A stretch of DNA of 64,000 bases, taken from the NCBI GenBank assembly GCA_907163375.1, contig CAJQUW010003570.1, positions 186,001 to 250,000 on the forward strand, in the 5' to 3' direction. Below the pieces are notes generated by a model, which was not told where the DNA came from, ran no database searches, and saw only the letters and a list, made by a program, of their open reading frames with translations. Within the stretch, counting starts at the first letter, position 1. Each line of letters starts with the position of its first letter. Position numbers and translations under genes: made by a program. This DNA is from Prostheceraeus crozeri (Eukaryota > Platyhelminthes > Polycladida > Euryleptidae). Of the stretch, positions 49,054-60,064 are shown one piece after another.

Positions 49054-50020
49054 CTTATACTTATGCGTTTAAATAAATAAATGAACGTTTTTTATACTCG
49101 GAAGCACATTAGGCACGGAGCCTTTCTTCCATGTGGCCGATTTGTCATTTACCACTCTCATTCTTTTTCGTGCTGAGTGTTTAGCAAGAATGCAGAGTGT
49201 ACCTATTTTAAAAGTCTTAGGTTTGACACGACCAAGATTTGAACCAAGGTCTCCCGGACGCAGAGCGAACACTCTACCACAAGGCCACAGCGCCGTTCGA
49301 CGTCCGATTTCGAAGGGTTGGACGATTCTTCCCAATGCTGTGGATCGCAGAGCGCCAGCGTTGACGATCGTTGGCGTCATCCGGTTTTAGACCATTCTGC
49401 TTGAGATCAGCGGCAACAGAGTCACTCCATGTCTTCCGATGTCGACCTTTTCTTCTTCCCTCTACTTTCCATGTCACAACTTGGCGGACGCGTCTTCGGG
49501 CTCTTTTCGCATCACGTGGCCCACCATCTGAGTCGATTTCGTTCGGTGACATCGGATATTGCTTCGATGTTAAGCATATCCCTCAAGTCGTCACTTCGCT
49601 TTCTGTCACTTAGCTTTGTACCTCACATCCACCTTAGCATGCACATTTCCACCCTCTCCAGACGTTGTTGACTGTCCACTTTCAGAGCCCATGTTTCGCT
49701 TCTGTATATCATGCCCTTCCGGACACAGGCATTATATATTCTTCCTTTCATGTGGAGGGACGGAGCACGTAAGGTGAGAAACGGCATCAACGCCTTGAAT
49801 ATTGTTCAGCCGCATCGAATTCTTCCATTGACAGCAACATCTACTCCACCACCTGCCTCTAGTTCGTCGCCAAGATAGGAGAAGCATACATACCCTTGCT
49901 TACATGTCGCACACGGGAACTTTCCTGATGGCTCTGCATCACCACCACCCACTGACGAAATAATCACTTTTTATTTGGACGCATTAACTTTCAATTCTTT
50001 CTCTGCGAGTCCGTGCTTCC
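49054..50020 (-). pseudogene. Non-LTR retrotransposon (LINE A), copy 2
   Basis: This is the same family as 10885-11470. On the minus strand it encodes KELKVNASK, PSGKFPCATCKQGYVCFSYL with GDELEAGGGVD, IRCG, FKALMPFLT, RWMCGTKLSDRKRSDDL, RNRLRWWAT, then in a new frame VRQVVTWKVEGRRKGRHRK, TWSDSVAADLKQNGLKP and DRQRWRSAIHSIGKN. The shift between the last two frames is at the same TGGTGGGCCACG site as in copy 1. The 3' end is TAAGTATAAG at 49054-49065. A SINE of about 220 bp interrupts it just before that tail. The 5' side abuts another LINE at about 50028. Confidence 0.85.
49075..49294 (-). mobile_element. tRNA-derived SINE inserted in the 3' end of LINE A copy 2
   Basis: The minus strand starts GGCGCTGTGGCCTTGTGG, with an A box TGGCCTTGTGGTAGAGTG and a B box GGTTCAAATCT about 40 bp on. 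A body and a TTTATTTATTTAAA-type tail follow. The equivalent place in LINE A copy 1 (around 11440) lacks it. The LINE sequence resumes as CATAAGTATAAG after the tail, and AAACG-type words on both sides may be the target duplication. This head differs from the other two SINE families in the window. Confidence 0.65.
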
Positions 50021-50027
50021 ATTCTTA

Positions 50028-50735
50028 TTATGAGTTACAGAGGCGAAAAGACCAATGAAAATGGGAGTTACCTCGTCTCTGAGTTTTTGAGTGTTCCAAA
50101 CGGAAGTTTTGCGTTCTTTCCAGTTTCTCTGAGACATAGTGACAAAGGGGGTGGTTTGAGTCATTACATTTCTTAGGGAAGTTTGTTGTCAATCTGTGTG
50201 TCTTATCGTCAAGGATTCGGCAATTGTACATGTGCACTCCTAGCCATAAATGTTGTTGTGACGTTTGTTGTCACAGATGATTCTATGAGCATTGAACACG
50301 TCTTTCAAGAGTCTTCACTTTGCGTTTGTTGAGTATTGACATGACTTAAGCATCATAAATCTGTACTAACTGACTTTTTATTATATATGTTCTAATGACT
50401 CTAATAGCGTACAGACGCTGGGTTGCAATCCTGATGATGTAGGAATAATGGTCATTCCATGTCAAATCCCTCTTCTAGGTGACACCAGGAATCGGCATAG
50501 ATTCAACCTTACTTAAATCTTCACGCATTAGTATTAGGGATTTGGATTTGCCGACTATTTCCATTTTCATACTTTTGCTACTATTTAATGTCATTTCATT
50601 AACCTCCAGCCAAGCTCTGATGTCGTATAGATTATCAGAGATGATTTTGTCCTACTTTGAAACCATTTCAATCAACGTTAGGTCGTCAGCATACTTGATA
50701 AGACGATTGTACTTACTTACTGTCCGGTTTTGAGT
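50028..50735 (-). pseudogene. CR1-like LINE (LINE B) reverse transcriptase, 3' part
   Basis: On the minus strand, LIKYADDLTLIEMVSK carries the catalytic Y-A-D-D (50682-50693). It is followed by IRAWLEVNEMTLNSSKSMKM, then RDLTWNDHYSYIIRIATQRL, AHRIICDNKRHNN and a C-terminal end with FPKKCNDSNHPLCHYVSEKL. It closes with RLCNS and a stop near 50028. A few stops and frame changes show that it is decayed. Its upstream part lies on the other side of the inserted LINE C. Confidence 0.8.
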
Positions 50736-51398
50736 CCTTGTTTCCACAGGATTGGGGGTTGGACTATATGTCGTGTCGATTCCGATGTGGGCGGATTGCG
50801 CTTCTCCACGCAGCACGGTTTTGTGCAGTGCGACGGTCGAGTTGCAGATCTCTCAGATCCTTCTCCACGTTGTGGATCCACTTCTTTCTCTGGCCACCAC
50901 GAATAATCGGACCAGGTACCTCCAGAGTTAGAGCTCTTTTTGGCCAGCTTGAGTCAAGCATCCGTTCCAAGTGTCCGAACCATCTCAATCGGTTTGCTCG
51001 CAACACACTCGGCAAGTTTGTGATTCCCAAGGCTTGTCGTAGTCCTTCCATTGATCTACGTTCGCAGAGCTTGGCGGCACACATCCATCTGATCATCATG
51101 TTTTCATTTCTTACCAGTCTGTTGATGTCGTCATTCTTCAGAGCTCATGTTTCGGAGGCATAGAGTAATACACTACGGACGCAGGTGTGATTAATGTACC
51201 CTCTACGTAGTAGATAAATTCTGCGATTCGTAAGAATCGGCAGTAAATCCCTGAAAGTCATCCAAGCCATTTTGACTGTTGCAGTTGTAGCACCGAAACA
51301 GCCTCCACTTCGATCGATGACATCGCCTAGGTAGCAGAAAGAGTTGACGACCATTAAATCATCGCAAATCATCGTCATTGTTGACAATTTGAAGTTGA
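50712..51398 (-). pseudogene. Non-LTR retrotransposon (LINE C), inserted into LINE B
   Basis: On the minus strand it encodes VVNSFCYLGDVIDRSGGC, AWMTFRDLLPILTNRR, YINHTCVRSVLLYASET, a stop in place of the usual W, then NENMMIRWMCAAKLCERRS, VLRANRLRWFGHLERM and NRAAWRSAIRPHRN. It has the same general architecture as LINE A but is a different family. It ends in a TAAGTAAGTAC tail at about 50709-50722. LINE B sequence resumes on both sides. Confidence 0.8.
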
Positions 51399-51760
51399 CC
51401 ATTAAAATAACAAAAGACCAAGGACTGAGCTCTGGGGTACCCCGGAAGTAATCTTTAACACAGGACCATATTTTCCTGCAGACATGGCAGACTCATTTTG
51501 CTTGATTTGCAATCACCTGAAGGTACGATTCGAAGTTTCAATGTACCTCAACGATTCAGCAAAACATTTCAACCACTGCTCACTGAAAACTGACCTCGTA
51601 CGCACAGAGATTAAGATATGTCTATCCCGAAACCTTCGTCATGGTAGACCCGTTATCATCAGCCAAAAGCGAAGCTTGAACATCATCTTGACTGTTGTAG
51701 TTGACAATGTGACGAGAGATTATTATTCTGAGAAAGTTATACAAAAGTAATAAAACTACC
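51399..51760 (-). pseudogene. CR1-like LINE (LINE B) reverse transcriptase, upstream part
   Basis: The minus strand reads GKYGPVLKITSGVPQSSVLG then LLLF at about 51399-51461, the classic S-G-V-P-Q-G-S-V-L-G-P-L-L-F motif of LINE reverse transcriptases with small changes. It precedes the Y-A-D-D part of LINE B in reading direction. LINE C separates the two. The region up to about 51760 has an open plus-strand shadow and is probably more of the same ORF, but I could not verify motifs there. Confidence 0.65.
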
Positions 51761-51869
51761 CTTTCCAGTCTATAGGCCAATATAATAAAGTAAAAGTTAA
51801 AGGTATCAAAGACAGGCCTTCGGCTTCCAGTGCCTTCAACGGTCGATGTTTGGATAGCACAGGTGCAGC

Positions 51870-52105
51870 CTTTGTGAAGGTTTATACAAGAGTGAATGAT
51901 ATCAAGAATTGTGTTGCATAAGTTTTGTGATTGCTTTGGCCTCTGTTATTGTTGTATCTCGTGTGTTGGTCAGTTTCCTAATGAGACCGATGCGCTCGAT
52001 GTACTCTTGTTTTTTGTAGCTCGTTTATGTTCTTGATGCCTCGCCTTCAGCATTCTCGCTGTTTTGCCGATATAGAATTCATTACACATTCTAAAGGTGT
52101 GTATA
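51870..52105 (-). mobile_element. Penelope-like element fossil (GIY-YIG endonuclease part)
   Basis: The minus strand shows CNEFYIGKTARMLKARHQEH, the C-x-x-x-Y-I-G-x-T-x-R-x-L-x-x-R-x-x-E-H signature of the GIY-YIG endonuclease of Penelope-like retroelements. It is a short broken fragment without a visible reverse transcriptase. Confidence 0.65.
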
Positions 52106-52351
52106 TATAAAAGTATATATACTTGCATGATATGTGCATGTACTTATAACTCAAGCCTTTGCATTACTAATCCATTTCTATGTCCTTTGTTTTCATATCT
52201 AGTCAGGTCATCATTAAGATTCTATTGGTACTATGTAGCCCAATACTACCTGTTCCATAGCCCTTCCCCTTTTGTATTCAGTATTATGTTATTATGACAT
52301 CGACGTCGGTGTGAATTTTATATTTTATACTAAACCAGATTTCCTTCATTT

Positions 52352-52450
52352 TACCTGAAGATAGTCAATGGATGTTAACTGAAATTAATTGTAAGAAATA
52401 AGAAAAAGAAAATAAAACCACTATCATTCTATATTGGCTCTTTCCAACTA
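52352..52450. repeat. Single arm related to the 62.2-62.5 kb foldback
   Basis: ACCTGAAGATAGTCAATGG and GGCTCTTTCCAACTA correspond, in the same order, to ACCTGAAGATGATTACTGG and GGCTCTTTCCAACTA at about 62453-62550. Only one arm seems to be present. Confidence 0.45.
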
Positions 52451-52675
52451 AATTCAAATAATGAAAAATAGACAAGACAATATATTCAAAACTGATATCG
52501 TCATTGCAGCGTTTAGCAATTGACTGAACCATATTGCTTATGAAATTTTGTTTTACATGCCATGGTAAAAAGGACACCAGCTGTATATAACCTCGTTGTT
52601 TGAAATTTTTATTTTCATATCTAGAAATGGCAACCATTCTCATGGCAATCAGCGTTTTATTGGAAAAATGCTCTT

Positions 52676-52836
52676 TCTTTTTTTTGAAATTAATGAAATA
52701 ATATTGTTTTTCAGTTTTCTACTCTCAAAAATTGTAAAATAAATTGTATCAAAATATATTTCGCCGGTCTGGCTAAAGACAGTAGTGAAAAATAATGAAA
52801 AACAACATTATTTAATTAGTTTCAAAAAATGATATC
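52676..52836. mobile_element. Short foldback element of the TTTCGCCGGTCTGGC family
   Basis: TTTTTTTGAAATTAATGAAA at the left pairs with the right end TTAATTAGTTTCAAAAAATG. The core TTTCGCCGGTCTGGC is at about 52758-52772. The outer arm closely matches the 61163-61519 element. This looks like an internally shortened member lying just upstream of the first NNT coding exon. Confidence 0.7.
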
Positions 52837-53029
52837 AGTCTCTCTTTACAAGATCTATTGAAATTACTAAAATGTCCTTTCTTAATGTTGCAATTTGCAA
52901 ATTGTCAGCAATGAAATTTCCATACAATGCTTTCTTAGGAGGCGAATAATAGTGGAACTAGAGATGTCAATAGCCTTCAGTTTCAATTATGAATCGCTAT
53001 CATATTGTGTTCTCCTTTCAGCGGCACCC

Positions 53030-53594
53030 ATGTACCGCCTGCACAGCTCACGGACAACCTTGTCGAAGGTGCGTCGGTTTTGCACCGCCAAGGATCCACC
53101 TCCCCCTCCCAAAGGTACTCCATACAACAAATTGACAGTTGGTGTTCCACGCGAGACCTTCCTGAATGAGAGGCGAGTCGGTTTAGCTCCAGTCGCTGTG
53201 CAGGCACTGTCGAAGAAAGGCTTCACAGTTAACATCGAGGAAGGAGCCGGTGCAGAAGCTAGATTTCTTGATAATATGTACGCCGAAGTTGGCGCAAATA
53301 TTGTGTCTAAAGAAAAAGCCTTCCATTCAGACATCGTCCTCAAGGTTCGGGCTCCGTCCATAGAGGAAGTGGCTAACTTTCGTGGTCAGAACAATTTGAT
53401 CAGCTTTCTTTACCCAGCCCAGAACAAGGAGTTGATCGATGCATTGGCGAAACGAGAAATGACCGCATTTGCAATGGATTGCGTACCGAGAATTAGCAGA
53501 GCACAAGTCTTCGACGCTCTGTCCTCAATGGCAAATATCGCTGGATATAAAGCGGTTGTAGAAGCCGCTAACAATTTCGGCAGGTTCTTCACAG
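53030..53594 (+). CDS. NNT: NAD(P) transhydrogenase, mitochondrial: coding exon 1
   Basis: NNT couples proton flow across the inner mitochondrial membrane to hydride transfer from NADH to NADP+. I chose the ATG at 53030 because MYRLHSSRTTLSKVRRFCT is an arginine- and serine-rich, acid-free presequence, as expected for mitochondrial import. Alternative upstream codons in the same frame lie before a likely splice acceptor (CTCCTTTCAG ending at 53021), so an upstream 5'-UTR exon is probable. Domain I begins with LTVGVPRETFLNERRVGLAP and continues through GAGAEARFLDNMYAEVGA, ISFLYPAQNKELIDAL, and MDCVPRISRAQVFDALSSMA to AANNFGRFFTG. These match animal NNT almost word for word. The exon ends in ACAG|GTATGA, phase 1. 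The first exon contributes 188 codons plus one base. Confidence 0.95.
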
Positions 53595-53867
53595 GTATGA
53601 AACAGTGTAATTGGCGCCTATGTAAATCATGTTCATAATGTAGTGATTTTTCTTGATCATAGATTACAATTTCACATTTATTCTTGATTTCTCCTTTTTA
53701 GATCCACTGTACGGCTTTAATAATGACAAAATAACAAAAAGCGTTTTTTCTAGAAACAGGAATTGCAGCATCCTCCAAATGAGAAGCGCAATGATTTAAT
53801 CCTCCAAATGATTTAAGCTCATATAATTATCTAAGACAGCTCAGCGCATTCAATTCATACATATCGA

Positions 53868-54247
53868 CAGAGTTGTGCCAATTATTCATGAAATGTAATT
53901 GATTACAATTACAGATTACTCCGTTTTTCTTGAAATACATTTCAATTACTTTACAATTATTTAAAAGATAATTACCGGTTCTTAATTTAGATTTTGACCG
54001 TAAGCTTCGTCTTAAATTTCTTTAAAAAAAGTTTTCGGTAGTTCTACCCCTGGTACATATATAAAGTTATATAATATCACAATGTTGTCTTAAGAACAAT
54101 AATTGTATCCGCGAGTAGAATAAAGTAATTAATGCTACATGTTGAATGAGTATTTTGCAGTGCTGACTGCAAAGTAATTGCAATTACTTCTCAATTACAT
54201 GGCTAAGAATGTGATTGATTACAATTACTAATTACAACACAAGTTTG
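53868..54247. mobile_element. Short hAT-like element with CAATTAC-rich ends
   Basis: The ends CAGAGTTGTGCCAATTA and, from the right, CAAACTTGTGTTGTAATTA form an imperfect terminal inverted repeat. The interior is filled with GTAATTGATTACAATTAC-type words, typical of a known style of animal hAT derivatives. The flanking octamers CATATCGA and CATTCACA match at 5 of 8, so the target duplication is eroded. It lies in NNT intron 1. Confidence 0.6.
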
Positions 54248-57200
54248 CATTCACAGAGACGAGGCATTCCTGCTTCCTCAGATTTCAGTTGTAAATTTGA
54301 TTTTCAAATTGTGTAGCCGTAGGTTAATGGAACACAGTGTTCCGATTGATTCCCGAAAATTTCAGACTTCGGCCGCTCGCAGCAGTGATAACAGTTTCGC
54401 ATGTGAACTCAACTTGCATTAATCGAAAATTTCTCCAATTCATTCACTGCATGCAGATGCTAAAGCAGAATGAAATAGCTATAGTTGTTTATTGCTAGTT
54501 TTTCTTCCATCATTTCGCTGAATCTTAGAGTAGATGATTACAAATGCTTATTCGCACACAGGAGCTTGACTCTGAATGCATCAAGACAAGGATTATGAAA
54601 ATCGAGAGACTACAGTGTAGGCCCTCGAGTGTATGTGGAAAATATATCTTCTCGGGAAATATTTTTCAGATGTACTTGGTAAGTTAATAAATGTATCAGT
54701 TCTAGTAAGAAGGGAATCACCGTTCCAAGACATACCAGGACTTAGCCTACATCGTTTGTAAGCCTGTCGCATGCTTTTTCAACGACTTGTTAATTTCTCT
54801 CCGACATTCGATGTGAAGGCGACTTCTGTTTATAATGTGATGTAGTTTGACATCAGATTCCACAATTTGTAGGTTTAATTTGCACAAATCAGTCATCAAT
54901 TTAAGATAATCAAATTGCTGTGAAGATCATTTGTCCTGTACTTACAGCAATCGATGATTATTAAGGTAAAAGTCCATTGTTAAACACTACCATTCCGGTA
55001 TGTACTGGATGGACTGTCCATTATCAAAACTAGTAATCTGACGAAGTAGCATCAGGTGACGGGCATGAAAGTGGTCATAGGTCACCCTACTGTAAAATAA
55101 TATTCATTCACTGATCGAAGTTGATTAACAATTCGGCACATTCTGAAATGAAGCTTTGATATGCGTGTAATTGATAATTGTTTTATGTAGCTCTACTTGT
55201 ACGTTAAGTTAAATAATTCTCCATTAAGTTAAATTATTGTCTATTAAGAAGTATTTGTCAATGCTAGTGAGTTTCCTGTTTCAGTCCTTGTTCATGTTTT
55301 CAATTCATGATATTAGTAAGTTCTGCCTCGACATCTAGCAACTAATTATACATCATTGTCTTATTCGCTGTAAGCAGTTGACACTTGAACTGATTTCCCG
55401 ATTGTGTGACTAGTGTATGATTAGTGTACGACCGTCCATGCACTAAAATTTGTATAAGGAAATAGAAGATAATTTTCATTAAATCTCTTTCAGTACTCGG
55501 TCTCTGTAATCATTTTGTAATGGCACATTTTGACCAAATTACTACCCCATTATCATTACTAGAGATATCCGGATCTCATAATGTTACTTGTTAAGGTAGG
55601 CCTTCATGCCTCATCAGCGAAGTAAGCATGTACAATTCTGGTAGTGTAATGTGTTAGAGAACTGTGCATGTTTACTTCATGAAGATCACAGCTGTAAATG
55701 CTTGTTAAGATTCGATAGGTTGAAAAGTTTCGAAGGAATGCATCGATTCTATTCTCGGAATAAGAGTTGAAAATGATATCGTCACTTTATAATAATCACG
55801 TGATGATTTCATGAACATGTGTCTCTTCTTGTGCGTTTCTTTGACGATTCACCATTTATGTCTGCTGGCTGAGACTGCAACACAAGCTGTGTCACAGATA
55901 AGTTGTTAAAATCTGATGAGAAAGTGCTTTTTGGATACTATACTAAGCAATTTTTCCTAAACACCATTTGACCAGGGTTGGGGTTCTTGGAGATCCCTAA
56001 CAAGCATTTGTTTACATTGCTCAAAGACTGTAAGAGCTGGGACTCAAATTTTCTGTGATTTTCAGCTGGTATGTATTTTGAATTTTCGATAATCCTGTCT
56101 GAAAATGTCAAAAATGTTGGTCATATAATTCGCCGAAATTGAGAAGCAACATGCATTTTACGATTTCGGATTTTTTTAGGGTATCCAATCCGATCGGAAT
56201 AACATGATAGTCAATCCTATGCAACTTCGGATTCGCGCATCTCTTAACTAGCAATGAGATATACGCCAACTACTTAAGAAATGCCTGATTTACATAAAGG
56301 GCTATGCACTCATAAAAATTCATCAGCTAGCATGAAAAATTGATGTTCTTAAATATTATGATATGATTTAGAAGTATGATTTTATGTTTTAGGAAACATC
56401 AGTGAGACCAATCAAGTTACAAAATCTCATTTTCACGTTCTCTCATCATTGTGAGTTTCACTGTTACTTTCGACAGAAGGAATCGACAGTAATCGAAATT
56501 AAGGCAGTGTTTAATACGGAAGAAGAGTAGCAGTGCTTCCCTCCACTTCCTTGCATTCAATTTCTCTTTTCTACACGTATGACATCACTTTAGCAAACCA
56601 ATGTCAATATGAGCTCACTTCAGCCGTGGTGACCAATCGAAAGACTGCTGCTAGAGCGCACACATGTCGGGTTGACGAAATCAATCGATTATTTTAGAAC
56701 GAAATGTTCCATTCTCAAGTTAGTACGAAGTTCTCTACCACTCAATGCGCGAAATGCAAGGAAGCCCGTTGGCAGGCTTACTTTTTTCAGGGCCTCATTA
56801 CTAAACAATTTCAGAAAGGATCATATTGCCGGAAATCGGCCACTTGTTCGTGAAATGTGTCAAATAATTCATATTCATATTTTCAATGCATGTGCGACTT
56901 GGTTAGTTGTGATTAATAAGTGATTCTTGGTTTTTTTACTGCGATCTGAGCTGGTCACCTTATACCTGGATGGTGTTATGCATGACTCTGATACGTAGGC
57001 TGTTCGATGATCAAATGTTGTTAATTGGATACTGGTCTTCGCAAGCATTCAGTCAAAATTAATCGAGAGTAGTTTGATCAGTAATAGAGTTGAAAATGAA
57101 TTATCTCAATTTATCACGAGCATGATGGGCAAATTCTGCAATTATCATTTTGAAAATCGTATGATACTGTGTACGTTCGACCTGATGACTATATCGCGAC

Positions 57201-58034
57201 GACGTTATAGATAATTCTTCAGCTTTTTTATAGTTAGCTCTGTCATTCATACGGGGACACAGACAATTACTTAAAATTTGTTCTAGAAATAGAAAATTAT
57301 GCCCGTTTGCCTTTTTCCGAGTATTTAGAGCACTGATGCAACTGACAATTTTGTCAAAAACTTTATCCCATAGCATAACTCACTTAAGTATTTTGACTCA
57401 AGACGTTTTAAAAATTTATGGGAGCCGTTTGTGTAAATGGTCGCTTTTCATAAGAGGACGCCAAAACCCTGCCAGAAAAGTCCGTCGCTGAAAGGAACGA
57501 TAACTAAAATAAACTCTATCACAAATATTGAGATGTGTTGCGAGGACGGATATTTAAAAGAATTTCAAGTGGCGGAAAACGTTTGATTTTCATCGATTTT
57601 TTCAATTTGAATTTTTGGTGGTTTTCGACGACCATTTTGAACAGGTTCCACCTTTTATAGGGTTTTCTTTTAAGGACATCTCAAAATGCTTGAGTATGGT
57701 ATGGAATCATGTTTTGAAATTTGAAAAACATCATGCTTCAGGCACGCTGTGCATATTGATTAATACTTGTGCGCGAAAGCCTCTGGTGAAATGAAATAGT
57801 CCTCTACTAAATATTGAGATTCAAGTCAATTATCGGCATATGTTTATCAGCATGACATGGTCATACTTTGAAAGAAGTACATAGGTGGCTTGCATTTTAT
57901 CAACTCCTTATAATTTCACACTTATGTCAATATAAATTGTGAACTCATGCATTTTCAATAACATATTGGGTATTGACAATAATTGATTTTCATTGTTAAA
58001 TACACGAGTTGATTGTCAACTGCAGCTGCTGAAT

Positions 58035-58052
58035 ATATATATATATATATTT
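58035..58052. repeat. Short (TA)n microsatellite
   Basis: A run of about nine TA pairs in NNT intron 1. Confidence 0.8.
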
Positions 58053-59300
58053 CTTCTGTATTTTTTCTGCTTCATGCACTCAACAATTTGTCAATGAAAT
58101 TGAAGTGTAATTTCTAAAGACGCAGTTGCGGCCGAAAGTATCTGAAGAGCACGATTTTCAACGAATACAATACTTTATGCTATTGTAAAGCAGATTAATT
58201 CAGCTAACCAGAAGCCGTCATATTTGAACAAGAAGTAGCTCACTGGCAGAGTATCATTTTATTATTTAATGTTATCTTTATATCCATCCAAAGCGATACA
58301 TAAACTCTCTTCTATATGTAAACGGACCAGTGATTACTGACAATTCTGCTCCTAATCATCGCGTTGTGTAATTTTTCCGAGACTGACAGAATGGGGAGGA
58401 AGCTTCTTAAGTTCATGCTATTAAAGCACTTTCTCTGAGATAATCGGACGACGCAGATATTTCAAAAACATTCTTTAGATGCTCTATCGGGTTGATCGAT
58501 TTCCCAAAAGGCCGAAAGTCTGTCTCCCCATTCTTACTGGATAATGCGAATTGAATCTATCATGCATTGGTCGCAGATCCATCTTCCTGACTGGTAAGCC
58601 CTCGTCAGAAGATGCATGAAAAGTTTACTACTTTTAACAATATTGGAATCCCAAGTAACCAGATTAAATGGCAGACTGATGCTATTGACATTTTTCCGAT
58701 AACGATTAGGGATATCTATAGTATAAGTGTGCCAAATAAATCAAGAAATGTGCTACTGCTCAGATACTTAAGATCATAACTGTGCATTCTATTTCTAGTT
58801 TTTCAAGGAAAGCATTTCAGAAATGTTTCATTCACAGAGGTCGCGGTTATGCATGTTTAAACAGTTCACAAAGTGACAAAATCTCCTGGAATTATCAGTA
58901 GATCCCAAGGCATGTGACATTCGTACACACGCACATACATCTGATGCCGCAGTCACTTTCTACATGACGTCAATAGCTGATCTCCTCTCTATTAAGTCTA
59001 TTAAAAAGCATCTATGACATCGCTGTGGCCTCATCCATCTCTCAGCGCCGATTATCGTAAATAGCAAGAAACAGCTACTAGAATATCACGAATTGCTTGA
59101 CTGAATAGAATTTGCAATTGGCTTCGTTGCATTGTTTCGAGATTTAAAATGTTCAGACGTGGCACAATTAAGATTAAGAACATTGTCGGATTTTTATGCG
59201 TAACTGCTGATGTAATGATTCTGATTGTAGGGCCTTTTCCGTGATACAGTCACGTTCTCATGTCAATGATTTGAATGATGAACTTGTCTCTCATTCACAG

Positions 59301-59446
59301 GCCAAATCACTGCAGCTGGGAAGATCCCACCAGCCAAAGTGCTCGTCATTGGTGGCGGAGTGGCTGGTCTTTCGGCTATCGGAACTGCAAAGAATATGGG
59401 CGCTATTGTGCGAGGCTTTGATACCCGTGCAGCGGTCAAAGAACAG
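59301..59446 (+). CDS. NNT: NNT coding exon 2 (NAD-binding Rossmann motif)
   Basis: This exon encodes [20 protein letters not shown], then [20 protein letters not shown] and [14 protein letters not shown] is the dinucleotide-binding glycine motif of domain I. The aspartate of GFDTR is the usual contact with the adenosine ribose of NAD(H). The acceptor is CATTCACAG at 59300 and the donor is CAG|GTAGCT. It enters in phase 1 (G|GC completes a glycine) and leaves in phase 0. The 146-bp length and both boundaries keep the protein collinear with vertebrate NNT. Confidence 0.95.
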
Positions 59447-59721
59447 GTAGCTGTCAATATATGAATTTCGGCTTTTCTTATTGAAACCAGCGCTGCGGAG
59501 CCTTCAAATGAACGAAGGCATCGAAACTGCGCTGAAAATGAAGGCGAAGGGAATGGATTTATCTGATAGTTGTTGTGAACTTTAACTTAACATTTTATTT
59601 CTCATTTTGCTTCAGTTCTATCATTTTTTTGAGATAGCTGTCTACTAATAAAAACGAGCGATGATAATTTTTAAAAAATGAATCCCCTTTTGATAGTCTA
59701 TAAGTAAAAAGAGCCACGAAA

Positions 59722-59880
59722 TTCATAAAGATCTATTAGCACGAGGCCTTTCGTCCAATCTCAACGGGTGCTAACTTTGGACAGAAACAAATCTAAGTTT
59801 GCATCTAAGATTTGTTTCTATCCAAAGTTAGCACCCGTTGAGATTGGACGAAAGGCCTCGTGCTAATAGATCTTTATGAA
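59722..59880. mobile_element. Near-perfect 159-bp foldback in NNT intron 2
   Basis: The arms of about 73 bp (59722-59794 and 59808-59880) are inverted copies with a single visible mismatch (GGACAG against CTATCC), around a loop of about 13 bp. Marker words are TTCATAAAGATCTATTAGC and GCTAATAGATCTTTATGAA. High arm identity suggests recent origin. No coding capacity is present. Confidence 0.85.
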
Positions 59881-60064
59881 GTAATTAACATTTGAGAAGT
59901 ACAAAAATTCTTTGTTCCCGAGAAAAGTTAAGGAAGTGCAATTAATTGCTACAAGGACAAACTAATGATCTCCTGCGATCATGTGAAATGAGTGATCCTC
60001 AACTTATTCTGATTCCCTACATCATTCGTCATTTCACCAACCAGTTGCCATATTTAAATGAAGC

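Larger units (their letters stand above)
53595..59300 (+). other. NNT: NNT intron 1 (5.7 kb)
   Basis: It starts GTATGA and ends CTCATTCACAG. It contains the hAT-like element at 53868-54247 and a short (TA)n run at 58035-58052. Open frames at 56672-56923 and 57101-57376 have no recognisable domain. The rest is AT-rich and featureless to my eye. Confidence 0.9.
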
